Of a stretch of 64,000 bases of DNA, positions 34,503-43,834 are shown in pieces; position 1 is the first letter of the stretch; the number at the start of each line of letters is the position of its first letter. Where the stretch lies: positions 1-64,000 of the forward strand of contig JAOULC010000013.1 of the NCBI GenBank assembly GCA_029882215.1. The letters are read 5' to 3'. Made by a program: the position numbers and the translations under genes. This DNA comes from Gammaproteobacteria bacterium. GTDB taxonomy: Bacteria; Pseudomonadota; Gammaproteobacteria; SZUA-229. Under the pieces are notes generated by a model. The model was not told the DNA's origin, searched no databases, and worked only from the letters and a program-made list of their open reading frames with translations.

Positions 34503-35067
34503 GCTGTCGCCGGAGGATCAGGCAACGGCACTGAGGATAGCCAGAGCATCAGTTCAGCACGGGCTATCATATGGTGCTGCGCTCAAGCTAGCTACCGGTG
34601 ACTACTCTCTGCCGCTGCAACAAACACTCGCCAGTTTTGTCACCTTAGACAAAAACTCACAGCTTCGCGGCTGCATAGGTGCACTCGAAGCCTACCAGCC
34701 ACTGATCAATGACATCGCAGAACATGCTTATGCTGCCGCCTTTCAGGACCCGAGGTTTGCCCCGCTGGCACAATCCGAATTTGAAAACATAACTATCGCG
34801 ATTTCAGTACTCAGCAAACCCGTACCGATGACTTTTTCAAGTGAAGACGATTTACTAAATCAGATTCGCGCAGGCAGCGATGGCCTGATTCTGCAACACG
34901 GACACAACCGTAGCACATTTTTACCTAGCGTATGGCAGCAGCTACCCGCTAAAAAAGCGTTTTTAAATCAGCTGAAAATAAAAGCGGGTTTACCGGCTGA
35001 GTGGTGGGATAACACGGTGCAAATCAGTCGCTATAACACTTTTTTATTTGCCGAGAATACAACATAA
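34489..35067 (+). CDS. amrA: AmmeMemoRadiSam system protein A (AMMECR1 domain)
   Basis: The protein is a single AMMECR1 domain of about 190 residues with the invariant LRGCIG motif (near residue 60), flanked by SFVTLDKNSQ and DIAEHAYAAAFQDPRF. The function of the domain is not established, though the strict conservation of LRGCIG suggests an active or binding site around its Cys. The start could be the ATG at 34480 or 34489; both lie inside amrB, giving an overlap of 14-23 bases. It is the last gene of the set; 241 bases follow before the next start. Confidence 0.93.
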   Translation: MPSIKLSPEDQATALRIARASVQHGLSYGAALKLATGDYSLPLQQTLASFVTLDKNSQLRGCIGALEAYQPLINDIAEHAYAAAFQDPRFAPLAQSEFENITIAISVLSKPVPMTFSSEDDLLNQIRAGSDGLILQHGHNRSTFLPSVWQQLPAKKAFLNQLKIKAGLPAEWWDNTVQISRYNTFLFAENTT

Positions 35068-35262
35068 GTTGATTACAGCAACACCAGCTTCTGTGTTATC
35101 TGCTATTGCCCTGCTCACTCCTAAAACTAACACATTAATTAACACATAAAATAACAGAACCGTTCTATTCCTTCATGGGATGACACTGCCTATTCAGCTG
35201 AGTGATTTGAACTATACAGACCGATCACACTCAAACAGCAACAGCATTTAAAAAGATGCTTT

Positions 35263-35280
35263 TTGTGATCGAATTGTGAT
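35263..35280 (+). promoter_or_regulatory. direct repeat TTGTGAT with 11-bp period upstream of the response regulator
   Basis: TTGTGAT occurs at 35263-35269 and again at 35274-35280, exactly one helical turn apart. This is the layout bound by OmpR/PhoB-type regulators. An inverted copy CGATCACA lies at 35222-35229. The site is 28 bases upstream of the regulator start, so it could serve autoregulation. The link is inferred from layout only. Confidence 0.45.
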
Positions 35281-35308
35281 GTTTTCATTCTATAGTGGCC
35301 GGATGCTT

Positions 35309-36004
35309 ATGAAAAACGTACTCATTGTTGAAGATAATAAGGACATTGCCAGACTGATACAGATGCACCTGACTGACGCGGGTTGTCGTTCCGTGATTTC
35401 AGAAGACGGACTTGCTGGCGTTGCGCAAACAGAGAAAACGCAGTTTGATCTGATTATTCTTGACCTTATGCTACCTAAACTTGACGGCCTTGATGTCTGC
35501 CGCTGCATACGCAAACAGTCACGTTATACCCCTATTCTGATGCTGACCTCCAAGTCATCAGAAATAGACCGCGTTATTGGTCTTGAAGTCGGTGCAGATG
35601 ATTATGTTACCAAACCATTCAGCATTCGCGAGTTACTGGCCAGAGTAAAGTCACAGTTTCGCCGGGCAGAAGCCACCAGCCATCCTGAATCAACCAGCCA
35701 CGAGCTCAGCTATGGTGAGCTGAGCATCAATCCCGAAAACCGCAGGGTAACACTGTCTGAAAGAAACATTGATTTAACAGCAAAAGAGTTCGACTTATTA
35801 TATAAATTTGCGCAAAACCCTGGTCATGTTTATACACGCGCACAACTGCTTGATAGTGTCTGGGGTTATGGCCACGAAGGCTATGAACACACCGTTAACT
35901 CTCATATAAACAGGCTGCGCAGTAAAATAGAACAAACACCGGCCCAGCCCGATTACATAAAAACGGTGTGGGGCGTCGGCTATAAATTTAACGACAATTA
36001 TTAG
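35309..36004 (+). CDS. OmpR/PhoB-family response regulator
   Basis: A receiver domain (about 1-120) carries phospho-acceptor D52 in IILDLMLPKLDG, the acidic pair in VEDNKD, and K102 in VTKPFS. It is followed by the winged-helix DNA-binding domain (about 133-230) with LTAKEFDLLYKFAQNPG and the typical RLRSKIE recognition helix. The start is ATG at 35309 or 35303; the shorter gives MKNVLIVEDN. The kinase gene follows after 17 bases, and a secreted spondin-domain gene after that. The 11-bp direct repeat upstream fits this regulator class. The stimulus is unknown. Confidence 0.95.
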   Translation: MKNVLIVEDNKDIARLIQMHLTDAGCRSVISEDGLAGVAQTEKTQFDLIILDLMLPKLDGLDVCRCIRKQSRYTPILMLTSKSSEIDRVIGLEVGADDYVTKPFSIRELLARVKSQFRRAEATSHPESTSHELSYGELSINPENRRVTLSERNIDLTAKEFDLLYKFAQNPGHVYTRAQLLDSVWGYGHEGYEHTVNSHINRLRSKIEQTPAQPDYIKTVWGVGYKFNDNY

Positions 36005-36021
36005 GCCAGACTGATCAGCTA

Positions 36022-37506
36022 ATGAATCAAATACTCAATAAATTATCCAACAAACTCATCATCACCTTACTGGGTTTGCTGCTTGCACTGTCAACCATTT
36101 TCATCAGCTTTACGATTAAATCTCTCCCCGCTTTAATACAGGAAGTAAATCAGCAATTAAATATTGACCTTGCTAATAATATCGTCAATGAAAAAAAGTT
36201 ACTGATTAACAATCATATCAACAAGGAAGCGCTTCAATCTGTATTCATGGGACTGATGCTAGTAAATCCCATGATTGAAGTTTATCTGCTCGATCCACAC
36301 GGAAAAATTCTGGCTTACTCTGCTCCCGAGAATACCGTACTCAGACAACAAATCAATTTGACGCCGGTTATAAAGTTAATGAGTGGTAAAGCCACGCTGC
36401 CGGTTACAGGCAATGACCCAAGGCACCTGGATAAAGACAAGGCTTTCTCTGTAGCAGCCATCACCCAGAACAACTCCCTGCAGGGTTATCTTTATATCAT
36501 CCTCAGCAGCCAGGCCTACGACTCGGTTTTTCAGCTGCTTGAAAGCAGTTACATTTTCAGACTGCTGTTATTATCAACCCTGATCAGTCTTTTTTTCACC
36601 TCTGTTGCCGGCATTATTATACTTAAACACATTATAAAAAGACTGCACTTACTGAATCACGCCATCGAATCTTTCAAACAGCATAACTTCAAAAAACTAC
36701 AGCAGCTGCCGGCTCGCTTTGACGGTTCGCCGGGTGATGAAATTGATCAGCTTGGCAGCTCATTTCGTGAAATGTCTGAACGCATTAGTCAGCAGGTGAA
36801 ATTACTGGAACATAACGATGCTTCCAGACGCGAACTGATCGCCAATGTATCGCATGATTTGCGTACACCGCTCGCCTCCATGCAAGGCTACCTTGAAACC
36901 CTACTTTTAAAGCACAATACACTCAGTACAGATGAAAACAAAAGTTATTTAAATACAGCCTTACAACACAGCAATCATTTAAAAAAATTAATATCCGAGT
37001 TATTCGAACTTTCAACACTGGAAAACAACACAGCCGAACTCCACTTTGAGCCCTTCTCAATGAGCGAGCTGGTACAGGATGTGACACAACAGTTCAATTT
37101 AAAAGCCCGCCAGAAACAAATTGAGATTACTGCGTGTATTCCCGAGCAGGCTGCTTTTGTATCCGCAGATATCAGCCTTATTCAGCGTCTGCTGGAAAAC
37201 CTGATTGAGAATGCCATTAAATACACGCCAGCAGGCGGAAAAATTGATATCAGTTTAATTAATAATAATGACCAGGTAACCACCAGCATTTCAGACAGTG
37301 GTGATGGCATTTCAGAAGCAGATCTGCCTTTTATTTTCGACCGCTTTTACCGCGCTGACAAACAAAGACAGACCGAGGGCACGGGACTTGGACTGGCGAT
37401 AGTAAAAAGAATTATTCAGTTACATAACAGTAAAATTGATATCCACTCTGCTCCAAAACATGGAACAACATTATCTTTTCATTTACCGTTTGCCCGAGCG
37501 GCTTAA
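36022..37506 (+). CDS. sensor histidine kinase, partner of the OmpR/PhoB-type regulator
   Basis: The 494-residue kinase has a TM helix at about 12-32, a periplasmic region to about 170, a second TM helix at about 175-200, HAMP at about 200-255, and HisKA with H278 in ANVSHDLRTPLASM. The HATPase domain carries ENLIENAIKYTP, SDSGDGIS and EGTGLGLAI. All catalytic boxes are intact. The periplasmic part shows no family I recognise. It is translated from the same transcript as the regulator and probably senses an envelope signal. No close resemblance to PhoR, EnvZ or KdpD can be claimed from reading alone. Confidence 0.94.
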   Translation: MNQILNKLSNKLIITLLGLLLALSTIFISFTIKSLPALIQEVNQQLNIDLANNIVNEKKLLINNHINKEALQSVFMGLMLVNPMIEVYLLDPHGKILAYSAPENTVLRQQINLTPVIKLMSGKATLPVTGNDPRHLDKDKAFSVAAITQNNSLQGYLYIILSSQAYDSVFQLLESSYIFRLLLLSTLISLFFTSVAGIIILKHIIKRLHLLNHAIESFKQHNFKKLQQLPARFDGSPGDEIDQLGSSFREMSERISQQVKLLEHNDASRRELIANVSHDLRTPLASMQGYLETLLLKHNTLSTDENKSYLNTALQHSNHLKKLISELFELSTLENNTAELHFEPFSMSELVQDVTQQFNLKARQKQIEITACIPEQAAFVSADISLIQRLLENLIENAIKYTPAGGKIDISLINNNDQVTTSISDSGDGISEADLPFIFDRFYRADKQRQTEGTGLGLAIVKRIIQLHNSKIDIHSAPKHGTTLSFHLPFARAA

Positions 37507-37592
37507 TAATGTGATAAAAAAGTTAGCTATTTGTGACTCTCCGGTGAATTAATTTAAGCACACTGAGCATTCCAACAACATAAGGAATTGTC

Positions 37593-38234
37593 ATGAAAAA
37601 AATAATCACCGTTTTATTAAGTCTGTTATTTACTGTGAACGCAAAAGCCACTGACATCAGTCAGTATCAGGTCAGTATTACTAATGCCACCACGCATCAC
37701 GTTTTTACACCTGCCTTAATTGTAACCCACCGCAGTAGTACCTCCTTATTCACAACCGGCCAGCCTGCCAGTGACGGACTCATTTTACAGGCCGAAACCG
37801 GTGACCCGTCGTTATTACTAGCCGAGACTCAGGCACGACACGGGACTTATGATACTTTGATTGGTTCTTTTATTGCCTATGGCCAGCAGGCAAGTTATAT
37901 CATAAGCGCAGCTAAAAAATCTCACCTTAGCTTAACGGCTATGCTGGCAACCAGTAACGATGCTTTTGTAGCACTTAATAATGTTGCGCTTCCTGACAAA
38001 TCAGTCACTTACTATGCGCATGTTTATGATGCCGGTTCTGAAACTAACAACGAAGACTGCGCTTTTATTCCGGGGCCACCCTGTGCAGAAGCATCGGGCA
38101 ATGCGCGCAGCACAGATAACGAAGGATTCATTAGCCTTCATAACGGTATCCATGGCATCGCTAGTTTAAACGCACATGAACTTGACTGGCGTGGTCCGGT
38201 AGCGATTGTTACTATCAAAAGATTAAAGCACTGA
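37593..38234 (+). CDS. secreted spondin-domain protein
   Basis: A Sec signal peptide of about 19 residues (MKKIITVLLSLLFTVNAKA) precedes a spondin-N-type domain. The blocks HVFTPALIVTHRSSTSLFTTG and GQPASDGLILQAETGD, in shortened form, are characteristic of bacterial spondin proteins, as is the closing DWRGPVAIVTIKR. The two Cys in CAFIPGPPC may form a loop disulfide. The mature protein should be periplasmic or released. It follows the kinase gene by 86 bases on the same strand, so it may be the target or input of this two-component system. Its function is unknown. Confidence 0.85.
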   Translation: MKKIITVLLSLLFTVNAKATDISQYQVSITNATTHHVFTPALIVTHRSSTSLFTTGQPASDGLILQAETGDPSLLLAETQARHGTYDTLIGSFIAYGQQASYIISAAKKSHLSLTAMLATSNDAFVALNNVALPDKSVTYYAHVYDAGSETNNEDCAFIPGPPCAEASGNARSTDNEGFISLHNGIHGIASLNAHELDWRGPVAIVTIKRLKH

Positions 38235-38296
38235 GCTGATTTTTGTACTGGTCAGGGTCTATGATTAAGCCTGCTCATTTGCGGTTTTTTCTCAGC

Positions 38297-38321
38297 TCCT
38301 GACTCTTTGTCAGGAATTTTT
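38297..38321 (+). terminator. intrinsic terminator after the spondin gene
   Basis: TCCTGAC pairs with GTCAGGA around a TCTTT loop and is followed by ATTTTT. It would end the regulator-kinase-spondin transcript. Confidence 0.75.
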
Positions 38322-38453
38322 AAGCCGAACAACCTCGATATATTATTCGCTTGTAACTGCTGCCTAGCTTGATTTGAAAACCGCAATACAGCTGCGACAA
38401 GCCGTTAAAAATAGCTTACCGATAGATTCTTACTTGTGAAAAGAATAGTAATC

Positions 38454-38490
38454 AAAAAACCTGTGCCGGCTATTAACGCCACAGGTTTTT
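38454..38490 (-). terminator. intrinsic terminator after gpmI
   Basis: AAAAACCTGTG pairs with CACAGGTTTTT around a 14-base loop, 14 bases past the gpmI stop. Read on the minus strand, the stem is followed by a T-run. Confidence 0.75.
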
Positions 38491-38503
38491 ATAGCAAGAG
38501 AAT

Positions 38504-40057
38504 TTACTGACGCTTACGGGCCACCGGGTGCGGCTCCAGCAATAAACTTTTACCCGTCATAGCTGCCGGTTGCTGCAAACCCATTATTTCTAATACCGTC
38601 GGGGCGATATTGCTAAGACCTGCGCCGGTGCGTAAATGCCAGCTGATCTCATCCATAATCACACAGGGCACAGGATAAAGCGTATGTTGTGTGTGCGGTT
38701 CCCAGGTAACCGGGTCAACCATTTCATCACAGTTACCATGGTCTGCTGTCAGAATAACGGAGAAATTTTCCTCATTCGCAACATCCAGTACACGACCGAC
38801 TTCTTTGTCGAGTGCTTCAACGGCTTTGATCACCGCTTCACGTTTAGCCGTATGTCCGACCATGTCTCCGTTAGGGAAATTAACCACAATAAAGCCATAC
38901 TCTTTCGACCGTATTGCATTAATCACTTCATCAGCGACTTGTGGTGCACTCATTTCCGGCTGCAAATCATAAGTCGATACATCGGGTGATGGCACCATCA
39001 CCCGGTCTTCACCCGCAAAGGCTTCTTCTCGTCCGCCGTTAAAGAAGAACGTGACATGTGCATACTTTTCGGTTTCGGAGCAGTGAAACTGTTTGATACC
39101 AGCCTGACTGATAATCTGTGACAAGGTCACCATCGGTCGTTCGGGTGCAAAACCAATTGGCAGTAACAACTGCGGATCATATTCGGTTAAACAGGTAACA
39201 GCAGCCGACTCAAAACCACCGCGATCAAAGTGAGAGAAGCCGGCTTGCGTTAACGCCTCTGTTATCTGTCTGGGGCGGTCATTACGGAAGTTAAAGAAAA
39301 TCACGTTGTCATCTTCCTGAATCAAATCTCCGCCATCAATCCATGTGGGCTGTATAAATTCATCGCCTTCGCCATCTTCATAAGCCGCATCAACCGCCTC
39401 TTCTGCTGAAGCCGCCTTAAGACCTGCGCCATTGACTAATAAGTCCCAGGCAACTTTAATTCTGTCCCAGCGATTATCACGGTCCATTGCATAATATCTG
39501 CCGCACACTGTGGCAATACAGCCACCGGCATCTTCCAGTGCGTCTGAAATTTCTTCTATATACTGATGTGCAGCGCGCGGCGCTGTGTCACGGCCATCGG
39601 CAATCATATGCACAACGGGTTTGATTTCACTGCGCTTACACATTTCGATCAGCGCCAGCAAGTGACTGGTATGACTGTGCACGCCGCCGTTAGAAACCAG
39701 GCCCAGTAAGTGCATCGGCCGCTTGGCTTTCTTAGCACCTTCAATGGCAGAACACAGTGCGGAGTTTTTATAAAACTCACCACTTTCGATGGCGTCATCA
39801 ATTCGTACCAGGTCCTGGCGATTGATTGAGCCACAACCTAATGTCAAATGACCTACTTCGGAGTTACCCATTTGCCCTTCAGGCAAACCAACGGCTTTGC
39901 CACAGGCATCGAGTACGGTATGAGGATAAAGAGAAAAGTATTCATCTAGTCTCGGGGTATCGGCCTCTGCCACTGCGTTGTTAATTTTGCTTGGATTGAC
40001 ACCAAAGCCATCCAGAATAATCAGAATTGTATTGCGGCGCGGAGCACTTCGTTGCAT
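38504..40057 (-). CDS. gpmI: 2,3-bisphosphoglycerate-independent phosphoglycerate mutase
   Basis: GpmI swaps 3- and 2-phosphoglycerate in glycolysis and gluconeogenesis using two Mn ions. The N-terminal ILIILDGFGV holds the metal Asp, and PEGQMGNSEVGHL holds the Ser nucleophile. RDNRWDR and the C-terminal DHGNCDEM metal site complete the alkaline-phosphatase fold. The length is 517 residues. The frame continues to a TTG at 40078, but the ATG at 40057 with GGGAAG upstream matches the family start. It is a single gene closed by its own terminator. Confidence 0.96.
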   Translation of the reverse strand: MQRSAPRRNTILIILDGFGVNPSKINNAVAEADTPRLDEYFSLYPHTVLDACGKAVGLPEGQMGNSEVGHLTLGCGSINRQDLVRIDDAIESGEFYKNSALCSAIEGAKKAKRPMHLLGLVSNGGVHSHTSHLLALIEMCKRSEIKPVVHMIADGRDTAPRAAHQYIEEISDALEDAGGCIATVCGRYYAMDRDNRWDRIKVAWDLLVNGAGLKAASAEEAVDAAYEDGEGDEFIQPTWIDGGDLIQEDDNVIFFNFRNDRPRQITEALTQAGFSHFDRGGFESAAVTCLTEYDPQLLLPIGFAPERPMVTLSQIISQAGIKQFHCSETEKYAHVTFFFNGGREEAFAGEDRVMVPSPDVSTYDLQPEMSAPQVADEVINAIRSKEYGFIVVNFPNGDMVGHTAKREAVIKAVEALDKEVGRVLDVANEENFSVILTADHGNCDEMVDPVTWEPHTQHTLYPVPCVIMDEISWHLRTGAGLSNIAPTVLEIMGLQQPAAMTGKSLLLEPHPVARKRQ

Positions 40058-40197
40058 TTGATAAGCTTCCCAGTTCAATTAACAGCAAATTTAAGGCGTC
40101 CAAATTTTACCGCTTATCTACATCAGAATCCATTAATACTCAAGAAAAAGCGACTTCTGCTACAAAATCAGCTCTTTTTGTCCAGTTCTGGTCATGA

Positions 40198-41334
40198 TCA
40201 GTCCACTTCTGGCAAATCATCCATTGAGCTAGGGAACTCCATTTCATCGGAATCAGTCCCTTTATCTATTTCTTTGTCGCCACCAAAGTTAATTCGCCAT
40301 TCCAGATTACTGCGAGAATCCGCATTATTAAGTGCTGATTTAAGATCAATTTTACCGCTTTTGAATAACTCGTAAAGCGACTGATCAAAGGTCTGCATTC
40401 CTTCAGAGGAGCCTTTTTCCATCATTTCTTTAATTTCATTAAACTCGCCTTTGCGGATGAGCTCTGAAATATAAGGCGTATTAATTAGAATTTCGATGGC
40501 CGCAACCCGCTTTCCATCACGTGACTGAATCAGTCGCTGGGAGATAATCGCTCTCAGGTTTAACGACATATCCATTAACACCTGGTTTGATGAGTCTTGC
40601 GAAAAGAAGCTCAATACCCGGTCCAGTGTCTGGTTGGCATTAACAGCATGCAGGGTCGTCAGACACAAGTGCCCGGTATCAGCATAACTGAGCGCCGCTT
40701 TCATGGTTTCTTCATCCCGCGCCTCACCAATCATAATAACATCGGGGGCTTCACGCATGGCTTCACGCAGAGCGTTTTCATAGGACCTTGTATCCAGACC
40801 CACTTCTCGCTGACCGACAATCGAACGCGAATGATTAAAGGCAAACTCAATCGGATCTTCAATAGTCAGAATGTGTCCACTCACCGTTTCATTGCGGTAA
40901 TTTATCATTGATGCCAGTGTTGTCGACTTACCCGAGCCAGTAGAACCAACCACAAGAATCAGGCCTTTTTTCAGCAAAATCAGTTCTTTCAGCTTATCTG
41001 GCAGACTCAGTTCCCGCATCGACGGAATTTTTGCTTTGATATAGCGAATGACCATCGACACTTCGCCACGCTGCAGGTAAATATTGATACGAAAGCGTCC
41101 AATATCTTTCAGGCTCATACCCAGATTCATTTCCAGCTCATGATTAAATTCTGTTTTCTGATCTTCCGTCATGATGCTGTAAGCGATCTGTTTTGTAACC
41201 CCTGCCTCAAGCGGTGATTTACCAACGGCCTTTGTTTCTCCTTCTATTTTCATGCTCACGGGAGCACCGGTAGTAAAGAACAGATCTGACGCGCCTTTAT
41301 CCGCCATCAGTTTCAAATAAGGGGTAATATTCAT
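40198..41334 (-). CDS. PilT/PilU-family type IV pilus retraction ATPase, third copy
   Basis: A secretion-type ATPase of 378 residues with Walker A GSTGSGKST, Asp box TIEDPIEFAF, Walker B VIMIGEARD and the His box LTTLHAVN. The N-terminus MNITPYLKLMADKGASDLFF is of PilU type. It has a C-terminal acidic tail (DKGTDSDEMEFPSSMDD). It is the last of three consecutive PilT-like genes, 28 bases after the canonical pilU. It probably works with PilT on the inner face of the pilus machine; the extra copy may tune retraction force or act in other conditions. Confidence 0.92.
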   Translation of the reverse strand: MNITPYLKLMADKGASDLFFTTGAPVSMKIEGETKAVGKSPLEAGVTKQIAYSIMTEDQKTEFNHELEMNLGMSLKDIGRFRINIYLQRGEVSMVIRYIKAKIPSMRELSLPDKLKELILLKKGLILVVGSTGSGKSTTLASMINYRNETVSGHILTIEDPIEFAFNHSRSIVGQREVGLDTRSYENALREAMREAPDVIMIGEARDEETMKAALSYADTGHLCLTTLHAVNANQTLDRVLSFFSQDSSNQVLMDMSLNLRAIISQRLIQSRDGKRVAAIEILINTPYISELIRKGEFNEIKEMMEKGSSEGMQTFDQSLYELFKSGKIDLKSALNNADSRSNLEWRINFGGDKEIDKGTDSDEMEFPSSMDDLPEVD

Positions 41335-41362
41335 AAAATGTGCTCAGTACCGCTCAGTACTT

Positions 41363-42532
41363 CTATATCAGTCTATTATTATCATCATCGGGGTCTTGTG
41401 CCATTGTTAAGCCACCGAGGTCATTAACCATACCTTTCTTTTTCGACTCCGCACTTTCCAGCTTAATTCGCAGCCTCAAATCATTCACAGAATCTGCATT
41501 TCGTAATGCATCCTCATAGCTGATAAGTTTATCCTCAAACAATTTAAACAACGCCTGATCAAATGTCTGCATGCCATACTCATTAGACTTACTGATTAAT
41601 TCTTTCATGCTGTGAATATTACCCTTGAAAATAAGGTCAGCCATTAACGGTGTATTCAGCATGACTTCAACCGCCGGCACACGGCCTTTACCGTCAATAC
41701 GGGCAATCAGCCGTTGTGACACCATGCCTCTTAAGTTCAGCGACAGGTCCATGAGCAGCTGCTGTCTTCTCTCTTCCGGGAAAAAGTTAACAATACGATC
41801 GATGGCCTGATTGGTATTATTTGAGTGCAGGGTTGAAAGACACAAATGCCCGGTTTCGGCAAACTGGATGGCATACTCCATTGTGTCACGGTCACGAATC
41901 TCACCAATCAGAATAACATCGGGAGCCTGCCGCAGGGTATTCTTCAGTGCCACTTCATAACTGGCTGTATCCACACCGACTTCACGCTGGGTGACAATAC
42001 AGTTTTCATGCTGATGCACAAATTCGATAGGGTCTTCGATGGTAATAATATGGCCATAGCTTTTTTTGTTTCGGTAACCAATCATTGATGCAAGAGAAGT
42101 GGATTTACCGGAACCGGTCGAACCGACAAAAATAACAAGACCGCGCTTGGTCATGGCGATATCTTTCAGAATATCCGGTAATAACAGCTCTTTAAAGTCT
42201 GGAATGGTGGACTGGATGACGCGGATAACCAGCCCGGTAGAACCGCGCTGGGTGAAAGCATTGACACGAAAGCGTGATATACCCGGCAGACTGATGGCAA
42301 AATTAACTTCCTGACTGGCATCAAACTCAGACAGTTGCCGGTCATTCATAATTGAACGTACCAGCACCTGTGTATGAGCCGGGCTCATTGCCTGATTGGA
42401 TAGCGGTGTCATTTTGCCGTCAATTTTCATCGATGGCGGTGCACCTACCGTAATAAATAAATCCGAACCTCCCTTTTGCACCAGCTTATGCAGCAACTCA
42501 TGCATGTATCGTATCGCCTTATCACGATCCAT
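41363..42532 (-). CDS. pilU: type IV pilus retraction ATPase PilU
   Basis: The protein resembles PilU of Pseudomonas closely in layout: KGGSDLFITVGAPPSMKIDG near the N-terminus, Walker A GSTGSGKSTS, Walker B VILIGEIRD and the end block GMQTFDQALFKLFED. PilU supports PilT in pilus disassembly under load. The ATG at 42532 is preceded by GAGG; the TTG just before it is not needed. The gene lies 44 bases after pilT, the standard order. The C-terminal tail past residue 365 is acidic and disordered-looking. Confidence 0.93.
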   Translation of the reverse strand: MDRDKAIRYMHELLHKLVQKGGSDLFITVGAPPSMKIDGKMTPLSNQAMSPAHTQVLVRSIMNDRQLSEFDASQEVNFAISLPGISRFRVNAFTQRGSTGLVIRVIQSTIPDFKELLLPDILKDIAMTKRGLVIFVGSTGSGKSTSLASMIGYRNKKSYGHIITIEDPIEFVHQHENCIVTQREVGVDTASYEVALKNTLRQAPDVILIGEIRDRDTMEYAIQFAETGHLCLSTLHSNNTNQAIDRIVNFFPEERRQQLLMDLSLNLRGMVSQRLIARIDGKGRVPAVEVMLNTPLMADLIFKGNIHSMKELISKSNEYGMQTFDQALFKLFEDKLISYEDALRNADSVNDLRLRIKLESAESKKKGMVNDLGGLTMAQDPDDDNNRLI

Positions 42533-42576
42533 CAAATCATCCTCTGTTTGTTTTCATTATTTTTTTAATAACGTGC

Positions 42577-43611
42577 CTACATATTCTCTTTAATAACCGC
42601 TTTTTTCATTGCTTCATCTTTACTGATCACACCGGCAGCGAGCAAATCCTGTAAGTTTTTATCCAGCGTCTGCATACCGACCGTGCCGCCTGTCTGTATT
42701 GCAGAGTACATTTGAGCAATCTTATTTTCACGTATCAGGTTACGTATCGCCGGCGTACCGATCATAATCTCATGCGCCGCCACCCGGCCGCCGCCAATTC
42801 GTTTCAATAGTGTTTGCGAGATTACCGCACGTAATGACTCTGACATCATCGCCCGCACCATGTCTTTTTCTGCTGCCGGGAACACGTCCACAATACGGTC
42901 AACGGTTTTTGCCGCGGAGCTGGTATGTAAGGTTCCAAATACTAAGTGCCCGGTTTCTGCCGCTGACAATGCCAGACGAATGGTTTCCAGATCACGCATC
43001 TCACCAACTAATATAACATCGGGATCTTCACGCAATGCAGAACGCAATGCTTCACTAAAGCCCAGTGTATCACGATGCACTTCACGCTGATTGATCAGGC
43101 ATTTTTTTGATTCGTGCACAAATTCGATCGGGTCTTCGATAGTCAGAATATGGCCATAATGATTTTCATTGACGTAATTCACCATGGCCGCAAGCGTGGT
43201 TGATTTACCCGAACCGGTAGGTCCGGTTACCAGACAGATGCCACGCGGCGTATTCGCGATGTCTTCAAAAATTTTGGGGCAATTGAGTTCTTCAAGGCTC
43301 ATGATTTTAGAAGGGATGGTACGAAATACAGCACCTGAGCCACGGTTATGGTTGAAAGCATTCACACGAAAGCGAGCCAGGCCGGGAATTTCAAATGAGA
43401 AATCGCACTCGAAAAACTCTTCAAATGATTTGCGTTGTTTATCATTCATAATGTCATAGACCATGCCATGAACAGCCTCATGATCCATGGCAGGAACATT
43501 CACTCGCCGCACATCGCCATCGACACGAATCATGGGTGGCAAACCGGCGGATAAATGTAAATCTGAAGCGCCATTTTTAACGCTAAAGGCCAGTAGTTGT
43601 GCAATATCCAT
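42577..43611 (-). CDS. pilT: type IV pilus twitching motility ATPase PilT
   Basis: PilT is the hexameric ATPase that retracts type IV pili. At 344 residues it has the canonical size. It carries GASDLHLSAGLPPMIRVDG, Walker A TGPTGSGKST, the Asp box LTIEDPIEFVHES, Walker B VILVGEMRD, and AIRNLIRENKIAQM, the PilT retraction signature. It is first in a run of three related ATPases. It is divergent from yggS, whose linkage to pilT is classic in Pseudomonas and relatives. Confidence 0.97.
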   Translation of the reverse strand: MDIAQLLAFSVKNGASDLHLSAGLPPMIRVDGDVRRVNVPAMDHEAVHGMVYDIMNDKQRKSFEEFFECDFSFEIPGLARFRVNAFNHNRGSGAVFRTIPSKIMSLEELNCPKIFEDIANTPRGICLVTGPTGSGKSTTLAAMVNYVNENHYGHILTIEDPIEFVHESKKCLINQREVHRDTLGFSEALRSALREDPDVILVGEMRDLETIRLALSAAETGHLVFGTLHTSSAAKTVDRIVDVFPAAEKDMVRAMMSESLRAVISQTLLKRIGGGRVAAHEIMIGTPAIRNLIRENKIAQMYSAIQTGGTVGMQTLDKNLQDLLAAGVISKDEAMKKAVIKENM

Positions 43612-43834
43612 TCAATTCCCCTAATACTTGGTTTTATAATGCTCGGTTAATCTAGAAAGATCAGTTGAAATGATTTACGAGGTGGTTGCCATACTCAAGC
43701 TAATCTCCAGAATTTACAGACAACATCTACTAATTTGTGAAAAACAATACGCTAAGTCACAATTTACTAGAGCTGCCATGTCTTCTTATAGTTAAAATAA
43801 TGCCTTACATCTACCTATCAGGACAAGCTTAAAT

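Noticed and set aside
37526-37543. Second regulator site before the spondin gene
   Set aside because: TTGTGAC is followed 11 bases on by CGGTGAA, which differs at several positions from the repeat at 35263; too weak to list.
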